A DNA stretch of 64,000 bases from CAYIHX01 sp964363305 (GTDB taxonomy: Bacteria; Bdellovibrionota; UBA1018), in NCBI GenBank assembly GCA_964363305.1, contig CAYIHX010000017.1:7206-71205 (forward strand). The letters run 5' to 3'. This document shows, in pieces, positions 50,235 to 57,407 of the stretch. Both the position numbers and the translations under genes were made by a program. Below the pieces are notes generated by a model. That model was given only the letters and a program-made list of their open reading frames with translations, was not told the origin of the DNA and made no database searches. Position 1 is the first letter of the stretch. Every line of letters begins with the position of its first letter.

Positions 50235-50973
50235 GGCGATTCCTCGCGGGGATGTAGAGGGTGGTTCCGAAATGAATTTCTGGAAGGAGGCTCTGAAGGT
50301 TTCCAACGGTGCTTGTGCTGAGGGAGGTCGTCTCTCCGTCGCCGCGGCCGGAACTGATCAGCGTCACCGTGTGTGATTCCGGATAATGCTGCTGGAGTTT
50401 TCTCTGTAGGAGGTCGAGACGATTGTCTCTGCTGGCATCGGAGAGGTGAGTGGGCGAGACCCCGATGGAACAGACATGGTAGATGAAACAGTCGATCCCG
50501 GGATCTATCGGTTGATTTCGTTGCAGAATTCGATTGGCGTCGAGCAGTGAGACTCCGTGTTCGAGGGGGTCGATCGCAAGATCATTGATCATGGCGCAGA
50601 AACTCGAAATGCCTTCGATTACGGATAGCTCGATTGCCAGCGTTTCTTTTAGCTTTTCCAGCCAGCAGACGAGGGTGACTCCGATTCGGGGGTGACCGGG
50701 AAGGAGGACGCAGACGCGAGAATTTTTTTTGCAGGCCGAGACAATCCTTTTGAGCAGGGCTTTATAGTTTTCGATGTCGATCGCGCCGTCTCGATAGAGT
50801 GGACGCAGATTTTCGCAGTTTTGAATTTCATGTTCTCGGAGTTTTTGTTGGGTTCGTTCAGGGGTCGTAGAGAGAAAGAGGACTTGATCCGCATTCTTGA
50901 GGGCAGCTAATCCCTGAAGAGTCAGTTGGTCGAATTCACGAACGCCGAGCCCTACAACTGTAAGCTGTGTCAT
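50215..50973 (-). CDS. Tetrapyrrole-methylase-fold SAM methyltransferase, borosin-MT-like
   Basis: A 252-residue protein of the tetrapyrrole methylase superfamily. It has LTVVGLGVREFDQLTLQGL at the start, the SAM motif VCVLLPGHPRIGVTLV at about residue 90, and ISSFCAMINDLAIDPLEHGVSLLDA at about residue 123. The last two resemble borosin alpha-N-methyltransferases (GHPG and SAE/LxADLGIDP...G.Q..EA) more than cobalamin enzymes. Two tyrosines (PLYRDG and ENYKAL, about 14 residues apart) match the position of borosin catalytic tyrosines, but the arginine usually found 4 residues before the second tyrosine is not there. GGAG precedes the ATG. A 55-residue peptide gene lies 55 bp upstream. No cobalamin genes are nearby. 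Substrate is not established. Confidence 0.72.
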   Translation of the reverse strand: MTQLTVVGLGVREFDQLTLQGLAALKNADQVLFLSTTPERTQQKLREHEIQNCENLRPLYRDGAIDIENYKALLKRIVSACKKNSRVCVLLPGHPRIGVTLVCWLEKLKETLAIELSVIEGISSFCAMINDLAIDPLEHGVSLLDANRILQRNQPIDPGIDCFIYHVCSIGVSPTHLSDASRDNRLDLLQRKLQQHYPESHTVTLISSGRGDGETTSLSTSTVGNLQSLLPEIHFGTTLYIPARNRHEHPTF

Positions 50974-51028
50974 GGGTGAGTCTCCTTAAAATGGGGGATC
51001 ATCCATGATCCCTCTGGATGCTCTTCAG

Positions 51029-51196
51029 TCACTCCGCATCCATTTCAGATTGGATCTCCCTGAGAAGATCCTCGATTGCGACCGGGACAACGCCGAGGCA
51101 GCGAATGTGGCCGTTTCCGTTGCCGCCAAACTTCGATTCGTTGGTTTCGAAGCGCGGATTTTGGCCGTGTCGGGATTCTTTGTTTTCAATCAACAT
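51029..51196 (-). CDS. 55-residue peptide, candidate RiPP precursor
   Basis: An ATG at 51196 with GAGGAG 7 nt upstream opens a 55-residue frame ending TGA at 51029. The sequence has a polar N-terminal half (NPRFETNESKF), a glycine/asparagine hinge (GGNGNG), a small-hydrophobic stretch with one cysteine (HIRCLGVVPVAI) and a C-terminal amphipathic helix (EDLLREIQSEMDAE). It is on the same strand and 55 bp before the borosin-like methyltransferase. The strong ribosome site supports translation; a precursor role is suggested by position, size and the hydrophobic core-like segment. The frame can be read further upstream to 51271 without a better start. I know no family. Confidence 0.6.
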   Translation of the reverse strand: MLIENKESRHGQNPRFETNESKFGGNGNGHIRCLGVVPVAIEDLLREIQSEMDAE

Positions 51197-51224
51197 TTTC
51201 GTTCTCCTCAGAGCAGGGGTTGAG

Positions 51225-51241
51225 CGTTCGAAAATCGAACG
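51225..51241 (-). promoter_or_regulatory. Palindrome upstream of the peptide gene
   Basis: CGTTCGA and TCGAACG form a perfect 7+3+7 inverted repeat, 29 bp upstream of the peptide start. Possible operator or leader hairpin for the peptide-methyltransferase-transporter-oxygenase set. The 174-bp interval 51197-51370 shows no other clear signal. Confidence 0.4.
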
Positions 51242-51370
51242 TGCATTCCCGGTGAGCAAGCCGTGGGCCACTTTCGGAGGGGTGAAATAATTGGGATTTT
51301 TTTCGGGCTTCCTCGGTGAGTTGAGGGGCGGAGGCGACAGGAGTGTAGGCTGCTGAGGGCGTTTCGGTGC

Positions 51371-51901
51371 TTAAGGAGACACGAACCGTCGCACTCGCCA
51401 CGGCCCAATGAAGCTCATTCCGGTGCTGAAGCTCCGAACTTTGCCCTGGTTGTCGACGAGCACGACGGTGGGAGTAACCTCAATGCCCAACGCTCGCGCG
51501 GCTCGTCCGCCTGCATCCCACGCGGTGGGAAAGGGGTAGCCTCGCTCGCGTACGGCCTTTTTGTATTCGTTCGGGTTTTCGTCGATGCTGATGGCAAGGA
51601 TTTTTTCAGGGGGAATTTTTCCTGCGCGGACGCTCGAGTCGAAGCGACTGAGCTCGATTTTGCAGGGGCCGCACCAGGAGGCCCAGAAGAGGAGCGCCTG
51701 ATTTCCACGCGAAGGATCGTAGAGGAGGCGCATCTGTTGGGCTTCGGTGGGTAGCTCAAGCGTCGGAACGGCGCGGCCCTCCTGCTGCATGGCACGCAGC
51801 CAGGTCGGGGCTCGTGCCGAGATCAACGCTACCAGCAAGAACCAGAACGCGATGTCGCGCCACCGTTTTTTGAGAGTCGTGGGGAGATGGGAGAAATTCA
51901 T
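51371..51901 (-). CDS. TlpA/ResA-like thioredoxin
   Basis: A 176-residue membrane-anchored thioredoxin: one hydrophobic segment (IAFWFLLVALIS) at about residues 18-29, then the periplasmic fold with the redox motif WASWCGPCKIEL at about residue 73 and the cis-proline region VTPTVVLVD at about residue 143. Such proteins reduce disulphides in periplasmic substrates such as apocytochromes. The start overlaps the radical SAM gene stop as ATGA. It is directly upstream of the peptide gene on the same strand, with a 174-bp gap, so it may or may not belong to the same unit. Confidence 0.87.
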   Translation of the reverse strand: MNFSHLPTTLKKRWRDIAFWFLLVALISARAPTWLRAMQQEGRAVPTLELPTEAQQMRLLYDPSRGNQALLFWASWCGPCKIELSRFDSSVRAGKIPPEKILAISIDENPNEYKKAVRERGYPFPTAWDAGGRAARALGIEVTPTVVLVDNQGKVRSFSTGMSFIGPWRVRRFVSP

Positions 51902-53028
51902 CTGGGCTGGTCCGTGGGCGTGTTTTCATCCATTTTCTGAATTTCGCCAAATGCGAAATTTTCGGGGATTGACTCGGGATGACTCGTCGGGGATTTCGCA
52001 TTCGGCGAAATTGCCGCCCCGCGCGCAGAGGGGGTGCCGAGCGCGCGGCCCTGCAGGCAGCCACGTTCGTTGAGGAGGTCGCGTAAACGGTTGTGTGGCG
52101 TCCAGCGTTCGCGGCTCCAGTCGGGCGCGAGGCATTCTTCGGGATGCGTGGCGTTCGCGCAAAGGCGTTCGATGTAAATTTCGGGACTGAGATGATCGAC
52201 GAAGTCGCGGACGACTTCGCCGTACTCGCCGAGACTGAGAGTCTTAAAGGGTTGTTCGCGGTATTGACGCCCCATCGTGGTGTGCTCGAGCACCATGAGT
52301 TGGTGCAGCTTGGCGCCTTCGACGCCGAGATCGTTCAGAATCAAAGCAGCGTCGCGAGCAGCACGGACGGAATCAGTAGGGGCGCCGAAGATGAAGTGCG
52401 CGCAGAGGTGCACCTTGGGGGCGCGAGCGCGCATCTTCCGGATAGCGTCGATCGAGGATTGACCGTCATGGCCCCGGACGAACCATTCAAGCGTCGGATT
52501 TTCAAATGACTGTACGCCGAGCTCGAGCGAAACGTAGGTGCGTTCGCTGAGTTCGGCGAGGAGATCGATGACGTCATCTGGCAAGCAATCAGGTCGCGTG
52601 CCGACGCAGAGGCCATCGATCTCGGGAACGGAGAGCGCCGCCTCATAGATGGAGCGCAGGTAGGGTACTTCGCCGTAGGTGTTCGTGTAACTTTGGAAAT
52701 AAGCGAGAAAATGAGAGGCATTGAACCTTTGGCGGATGGGGTCTATCCGCGAGCGGATCTGCTCGATCACCTCGCTGCCTCGACCCTTCTTTCCATTGTA
52801 TGAACTCGAGCCGCGCACATCGCAGAAGGTGCAGCCGCCTTTGGAGATGGCTCCGTCGCGGGTGGGGCAGGTGAGTCCGCTCGCGACGACAACCTTATAG
52901 GTTTTTCCGCCGAAGGTATTCTGGAGGTAACGATTGTAGCTATAGAAGCGCTCAGTGGCCGTCGGAGTAAACGGCGGAGTGGGTGGGTGGGGAGCTGCGG
53001 ACGCAACGGATGGCATGGCTCGGTGCAT
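51898..53028 (-). CDS. TIGR01212/YhcC-family radical SAM protein
   Basis: A 376-residue radical SAM protein: VVVASGLTCPTRDGAISKGGCTFCDV holds the iron-sulphur cysteines at about residues 50-65 (C-x11-C-x2-C, the spacing of this family), then YFQSYTNTYG, VGTRPDCLPD, VSLELGVQS and FGAPTDS. The reaction is not known to me; some members act in tRNA modification. I start at the ATG at 53028: the longer frame to 53067 would be read from the palindromic repeat. The last 50-60 residues are atypical; part of them is encoded by REPIN copy D (51943-52009), so the natural C-terminus may have been altered by an insertion. Confidence 0.85.
   Translation of the reverse strand: MHRAMPSVASAAPHPPTPPFTPTATERFYSYNRYLQNTFGGKTYKVVVASGLTCPTRDGAISKGGCTFCDVRGSSSYNGKKGRGSEVIEQIRSRIDPIRQRFNASHFLAYFQSYTNTYGEVPYLRSIYEAALSVPEIDGLCVGTRPDCLPDDVIDLLAELSERTYVSLELGVQSFENPTLEWFVRGHDGQSSIDAIRKMRARAPKVHLCAHFIFGAPTDSVRAARDAALILNDLGVEGAKLHQLMVLEHTTMGRQYREQPFKTLSLGEYGEVVRDFVDHLSPEIYIERLCANATHPEECLAPDWSRERWTPHNRLRDLLNERGCLQGRALGTPSARGAAISPNAKSPTSHPESIPENFAFGEIQKMDENTPTDQPR
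51943..52009. repeat. REPIN-like element, copy D, inside a coding end
   Basis: TTCGCCAAATGCGAA (51943-51957) and TTCGCATTCGGCGAA (51995-52009), 37 nt apart, with TGACTC twice in the spacer, including the conserved offset 23. It lies within the last 40 codons of the radical SAM gene and keeps the frame open on that strand. Confidence 0.9.
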
Positions 53029-53033
53029 AGCAA

Positions 53034-53231
53034 ATTTCTGCGGTGCCAGGCACCCTTTGTTTAACAAATTAAAATTTTGGGGTTTACGTAAAGCCCAAAA
53101 GTTAATTTTCTTAACAAATGNNNNNNNNNNGGGGGCCCCGCCACCATTTTTAAAGAAAATAAACTTTTTGGCTTTTACTTAAACAAAATTTGTTAATTTG
53201 CTTAACTATTGGTGCCTGGCACCGCAGAAAT
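53034..53231. repeat. Palindromic element of GGTGCCTGGCACC type, broken by an assembly gap
   Basis: The outer 21 bases on each side (53034-53054 and 53211-53231, ATTTCTGCGGTGCCAGGCAC and its complement) pair exactly. Inside, both arms are AT-rich and similar but not identical, each with a TTAA-N5-TTAA motif (GTTAATTTTCTTAAC on the left, GTTAATTTGCTTAAC on the right). A GC-rich run (GGGGGCCCCGCC) after the gap looks like contig-end error. It separates the radical SAM gene from the coiled-coil lipoprotein gene. Confidence 0.85.
53121..53130. other. Assembly gap (ten N)
   Basis: Contig join in the middle of the palindromic element at 53034-53231, near its axis, where assemblers usually fail on perfect hairpins. 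Confidence 0.95.
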
Positions 53232-53572
53232 CAGCGTTTCTTCTTCGCCATCGGGCCCTTTTTCTTCAGCGTGTCGAGTTCGCCGGCGATCAGTTTTACG
53301 TTCGCATCCAGCTGCTCGATGACGCTTTTCTGGGTCAGCACTGTGGTGCCGATCTCTTCGACCAGCTTCTTGGTCTTGATGTAGTCTTCCTTGAGCAGCG
53401 TTACCTCTTGGGTCATCATCTGGAGGCGAGCCTTGAGCTGCGTTGTTTCTTGCTGTGAAGCCTCGAGCTTGCTCTGTAATTCGTCTTGGCCAGGGCAGCT
53501 TGGCATGCTGAGTCCCAGCATGAGCGGAAGAAAAATGGAAAGCGCCGCGAACAACCCAACCTTTTTATCCAT
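53231..53572 (-). CDS. Coiled-coil lipoprotein
   Basis: A 113-residue protein with signal segment VGLFAALSIFLPLMLGLSMPSC (lipobox-like, Cys about 26) followed by about 75 residues of charged heptad repeats (QSKLEASQQETTQLKARL...). It ends in a lysine-rich tail (KKKGPMAKKKR). It resembles small Lpp-type or YbgF-N-terminal coiled coils that trimerise in the periplasm. The basic C-terminus could contact peptidoglycan, as in Lpp, but this is inference. It lies 25 bp downstream of rodA on the same strand, so it may be expressed with the elongasome genes. The stop overlaps the last base of the palindrome. Confidence 0.75.
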   Translation of the reverse strand: MDKKVGLFAALSIFLPLMLGLSMPSCPGQDELQSKLEASQQETTQLKARLQMMTQEVTLLKEDYIKTKKLVEEIGTTVLTQKSVIEQLDANVKLIAGELDTLKKKGPMAKKKR

Positions 53573-53597
53573 TTTGTGAGTTTAACACGCTCTCGCG

Positions 53598-54755
53598 TTA
53601 GAACATGAACTTCTTATTTGCGATATTCGTCAAAATGGCGACGCCGATCATCGAGGTCAGCAGTGAGCTGCCTCCGTAACTCATGAACGGCAGCGGGACT
53701 CCTACGATGGGCAGCAGTCCCATCACCATTCCTAAATTTACGACCGTGTGCCAAAAAAAGATCGTGCAGATTCCGAAGGCGAGCATCAGCCCGAATTTAT
53801 CGTTCGCTTGGTAGGCAATCGAAAGTCCGTTGACGAGGAACGTGAGGTAAAGCGATACGAGTACCATTGCCCCGAGAAAACCCCATTCTTCGGCAAAGAC
53901 GGAGAAGATGAAATCGGTATGGTGCTCAGGTAGAAAGTTAAGCTGGCTTTGTGTTCCCTTGGCCCACCCTTTGCCAGTCAACTGACCGCTGCCCACGGCG
54001 ATCATCGATTGAATGGAGTTGTATCCGGCACCCTTGGGGTCGGACATCGGGTTGACGAACGTAATGATCCGTTGCCGTTGGTAGGGTTTCAGGCCGTACC
54101 GATAGGCCAGGGGCGCCACGATCGCCGCGCAGGTGGCGAGAATCAACAGGGTGCGTGGTTGAATGCGAATAAAGAGCATCATAGAACCGAAGGCGAGCAG
54201 GATGATCATAGCGGTTCCGAGGTCGGGCTGCAGCATGATGAGGCCGGCGGGAACGGCTACAAGTAAGGCGGGAAGAATTAGATCGCGAAACCCGTATCCT
54301 CCGATCGTCTTGTCGTTCTCGAAATATTTCGAGAGGCAGATCACCATGGAGAGTTTCATGAACTCGGAGGGCTGTATGCGAAATGCTCCGAACCCGATCC
54401 AGCGCTGGGCGCCGAGCGAGGCCCTTCCGAGAACGAGAACGAGAACGAGGAGGATGAGATTCGCGAAGTAGATGGCGTATGCAAAGCGAGACAGGATCGA
54501 GTAGTGGACTAAGAGGACAATGGCTGCGATGACGAAAAGTCCGCTGGAAAAATAGATGAGCTGGGTCTTGTAGAGCCCAAGGGATTTGTCTTGTACCCCG
54601 GTGGCGCTCATCAGGTTTGAGATCCCAATTCCAAAAATCAAGACCATGAGGATGAGCATCGTCCAGTTGAACTTGCGGAGCTCCTGCTCGTAGTATCCAG
54701 TGCGCATCGCGCTCTCGTCCAGCGCCATTGGGGTTTCCATCACGGTATGAGTCAT
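53598..54755 (-). CDS. rodA: Rod-shape peptidoglycan polymerase RodA
   Basis: SEDS-family glycosyltransferase that polymerises glycan strands for elongation with PBP2. The 385-residue product has about ten membrane helices and the family motifs RWIGFGAFRIQPSEFMKL, LQPDLGTAMI, GSGQLTGKGWAKGTQSQLNFLPEHHTDFIF and VPLPFMSYGGSSLLT. I start at the ATG at 54755, with AGGAGG 9 nt upstream; the longer frame lies inside mrdA. The order mreC, mreD, mrdA, rodA is the classical one, with small gaps only. Confidence 0.94.
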   Translation of the reverse strand: MTHTVMETPMALDESAMRTGYYEQELRKFNWTMLILMVLIFGIGISNLMSATGVQDKSLGLYKTQLIYFSSGLFVIAAIVLLVHYSILSRFAYAIYFANLILLVLVLVLGRASLGAQRWIGFGAFRIQPSEFMKLSMVICLSKYFENDKTIGGYGFRDLILPALLVAVPAGLIMLQPDLGTAMIILLAFGSMMLFIRIQPRTLLILATCAAIVAPLAYRYGLKPYQRQRIITFVNPMSDPKGAGYNSIQSMIAVGSGQLTGKGWAKGTQSQLNFLPEHHTDFIFSVFAEEWGFLGAMVLVSLYLTFLVNGLSIAYQANDKFGLMLAFGICTIFFWHTVVNLGMVMGLLPIVGVPLPFMSYGGSSLLTSMIGVAILTNIANKKFMF

Positions 54756-54768
54756 CAGTAAGGGCCTC

Positions 54769-56838
54769 CTATTCGCGCAGCGGCGCGGCGTTTTCGTCGG
54801 GGTCTGGCGCGGCCTCGGCTTCGTCACTCTCTACGGCTTCAGGCAGGGCGGGATCAGCGACCAGGTCTTCCTGCTCGGCTTCGATGTTCCGAGTTCGAGG
54901 AACGGCAACTGATTGGCCACCGTCCTTGAGACGCGTTGCAAGCACCTTTGGACCGTAGAGTTCTGGATAGTATTTTTCAAGGTAAGTCTTGATGACCTCG
55001 CGGACAATGGGGGCAGCGCCTGTGGAGCCGCCGCAGACGTGTTCACCGATCACGGCGACCGCGATCACGGGGTTCTTGGCAGGTGCGTAACCGGCAAAGA
55101 CACCATGGTGTCGGTGCTTGAACTTCATCTGATCGCAATGACCATAAATTTTGTCAGCCGCGAGTCTGAGCACCTGAACGGTTCCGGATTTTCCGACGAA
55201 GTCCATACCTGGCAGCCGTTGCGAGAAGGCCGTTCCGCGTGGCGTGTTGACCACCGCCCAAAGCCCCTTTTTGATGAGCTCGACGGTCTTGGGCCTGAGA
55301 CGCGTTTGGTCGAGCACCTCAGGTGTGAACTGCTTGAGCACCTCGCCATCCGCGGACTCGATCTCTTTCACGATGGAGGGTCGAAAAAGCGTTCCACCGT
55401 TGGCGAGTGAAGCATAGGCATTGGCCAGCTGAAGCGTCGTGGCGAGTACGAAGCTTTGCCCGATCGCCACGCTGAGGGTTTCTCCGGTATTCCAGACCTG
55501 GCCGTAGCGCTTCATCTTCCAGGCCTCGGTGGGAATGAGACCGGGAACCTCGCGTTCGAGATTGATGCCTGTTTTTCTGCCGAAACCGAGATGGCGTGCC
55601 CAATTGGCGATGTCGTCGACGCTCTTGAACTTCATCGCCAGGCGATAGAAAAATACGTCGCACGATTGTTGGAGGGCCGATACAACGTTCATTTCTCCAT
55701 GGCCACCCCGGGAGTGGCAGTGGACGGTTCGATTGCCGAGCTTGATGGAGCCGCCGCATCGAAAGGTGGTGGTTTCGTCGATAATTCCTTCTTCGAGTCC
55801 CGCGATCGCCGTGGCGATCTTGAAAGTTGACCCCGGAGAATAGTGGTCCTGTAGGGTCTTATCGCGCAGAGGGCGGTTCTCGTTGGAGAGGAGCTCTTTC
55901 CACAGCGCATAGGGAATGCCGCGAGAGAAGAGGGTCGGGTCGAAAGAGGGGCGGGAGAGCATGGCGAGGATCTCGCCGGTTCGCGGGTCGATCGCGACGA
56001 GCGAGCCGATCTTCGTGCCAAACGCCTTGGTGGCGGCCAGTTGCAGGTCTTGATCGACTGTGAGGACCAGGTTTTTGCCCGGAATGGAGGGCCGCTCTTC
56101 GTCTTTCCCAATTACGTTCGTCTCGTTCTTTTCGTCGAGTTTGATACGGCCGAGGGCATCGACCTCGACGAGCTTTTCTCCATCGATGCCGCGCAGGTAG
56201 GGTTCCATCTGTTTCTCGAGTCCAAATTTTCCGATCGTATCTCCCAGTTTGTAGTTCAGCCCCTTTTTTTGGAAAATGGGCAGCTCGCGGGCGTTCACTT
56301 CGCCGATGTAGCCGAGCAGATGCGATGCGACCTCCCCATAGAGATTGGTGCGCTTGATCTCCTCCTGGATCTGCACACCGGGCATGTCGATGCGCCAAGC
56401 TTCGATCAGGGCCACCTCCTCTCGCGAGAGATCGATTTTTATTTTTACCGGGATAAAGGAAGGCTGGACGCGGGACTTTTTCAGGACGGCTTGAATCTCC
56501 TCTTCCGTCATCGAGACAAGCCCGGAGAGTTGTCGGATGGTTTCGTCGCCTTTCTTCGATTCGTTCAGATATTGCGGGACAATTTCAAGATCGAAGGCGG
56601 GACGGTTGTCGATCAGGAGTTTTCGATTGCGATCGAAGATCATGCCCCTCGGTGCAGAGATCTTTACGCGCTTGATGCGGTTCTCTTCGGAGAACTGGCG
56701 CATTTGATCGCCCCGGAGGATCTGCAGATGGACGAGTCGGAGCGACAGCACGCCGAGCCCCACAAAAAGAGCTGCGTACAGGAATCTGAAACGATCCTGA
56801 AATTCCCTGATCTGCTCTTCCTGGCCCAGGAATGACAT
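54769..56838 (-). CDS. mrdA: Penicillin-binding protein 2
   Basis: Class B transpeptidase of the elongasome. The 689-residue protein has an N-terminal membrane anchor (FLYAALFVGLGVLSLRLVHLQIL) and a dimerisation domain. The transpeptidase domain has the catalytic serine in PGSTFKIA at about residue 342, the second motif SCDVFFY (SxD form, normal for PBP2), and KSGT at about residue 563. The last 50 residues are acidic and proline/alanine-rich (DEAEAAPDPDENAAP), a tail longer than in E. coli. It follows mreD by 2 bp. Confidence 0.94.
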   Translation of the reverse strand: MSFLGQEEQIREFQDRFRFLYAALFVGLGVLSLRLVHLQILRGDQMRQFSEENRIKRVKISAPRGMIFDRNRKLLIDNRPAFDLEIVPQYLNESKKGDETIRQLSGLVSMTEEEIQAVLKKSRVQPSFIPVKIKIDLSREEVALIEAWRIDMPGVQIQEEIKRTNLYGEVASHLLGYIGEVNARELPIFQKKGLNYKLGDTIGKFGLEKQMEPYLRGIDGEKLVEVDALGRIKLDEKNETNVIGKDEERPSIPGKNLVLTVDQDLQLAATKAFGTKIGSLVAIDPRTGEILAMLSRPSFDPTLFSRGIPYALWKELLSNENRPLRDKTLQDHYSPGSTFKIATAIAGLEEGIIDETTTFRCGGSIKLGNRTVHCHSRGGHGEMNVVSALQQSCDVFFYRLAMKFKSVDDIANWARHLGFGRKTGINLEREVPGLIPTEAWKMKRYGQVWNTGETLSVAIGQSFVLATTLQLANAYASLANGGTLFRPSIVKEIESADGEVLKQFTPEVLDQTRLRPKTVELIKKGLWAVVNTPRGTAFSQRLPGMDFVGKSGTVQVLRLAADKIYGHCDQMKFKHRHHGVFAGYAPAKNPVIAVAVIGEHVCGGSTGAAPIVREVIKTYLEKYYPELYGPKVLATRLKDGGQSVAVPRTRNIEAEQEDLVADPALPEAVESDEAEAAPDPDENAAPLRE

Positions 56839-56840
56839 CG

Positions 56841-57407
56841 CTACAGGCCCTCTTCGGTGAGTTGAACCTGCTCTTCCATGGATCGTCGCGCTTTCTCGTC
56901 CTTATAGGTCGCGATGTCGAACCACTCGAAGAATTGAAAAATCCAGTAAGCGGCCAGCCCTTCCACGGCGGCGCCCGGGGCTAGGCCTGTGAGCGCGTGA
57001 CGCCACTGGTATTGACCGAGACCAAACGAACCTAAGAAAGTCAGATAGAGCAGCTTCCAGACGAGGGAGGCGCTCATGGCGAGCAGGACCAGGGATGAAA
57101 TAAAAGGAAGGGCTACGAAGCGATGGAGCCCTCGGGTGGAGAGATAGATGGCCATGTAGGTCGAGAGGAAGAGGCCACGAGGAGCCGAGGTGTGCACCTC
57201 GGCGATCTCCCCGAGCACGAGGGTGATGACGCCGCCTTCGAAGAAGCGCCTACGAAGGCTGCACCACAGAACGCCCAGGAGAAGAACGTCTGGTTGAAGA
57301 ATGTCGAGTGGAGTGCTTCGAAATAGAGACGTTTGGATGGCGACCCCGACGGTCATGATGAGAATAAAAGTCGGAGCGTTCAGCGCTCGTAGAAAAATAC
57401 GAAGCAT
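56841..57407 (-). CDS. mreD: Rod-shape-determining protein MreD
   Basis: A 188-residue integral membrane protein with five to six helices (FILIMTVGVAIQTSLF, LLLGVLWCSLRRRFFEGGVI, FISSLVLLAMSASLVWKLLYL). The pattern is that of MreD, a scaffold linking MreC and the RodA-PBP2 complex. Sequence conservation of MreD is low, so the call rests on position between mreC and mrdA and on topology. Stop-to-start distances to its neighbours are 2 bp and 0 bp. Confidence 0.88.
   Translation of the reverse strand: MLRIFLRALNAPTFILIMTVGVAIQTSLFRSTPLDILQPDVLLLGVLWCSLRRRFFEGGVITLVLGEIAEVHTSAPRGLFLSTYMAIYLSTRGLHRFVALPFISSLVLLAMSASLVWKLLYLTFLGSFGLGQYQWRHALTGLAPGAAVEGLAAYWIFQFFEWFDIATYKDEKARRSMEEQVQLTEEGL

Noticed and set aside
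50215..50973. Cobalamin or siroheme pathway methyltransferase
   Set aside because: The fold is the same but no corrin/porphyrin genes are near and the internal motifs resemble borosin enzymes more; left open as an alternative rather than the main call.
51186..51401. 71-codon reverse ORF starting at GTG between TlpA and the peptide gene
   Set aside because: It overlaps the tlpA stop and the peptide start, has no ribosome site, and its composition looks non-coding; the SD-backed ATG at 51196 is the better call.
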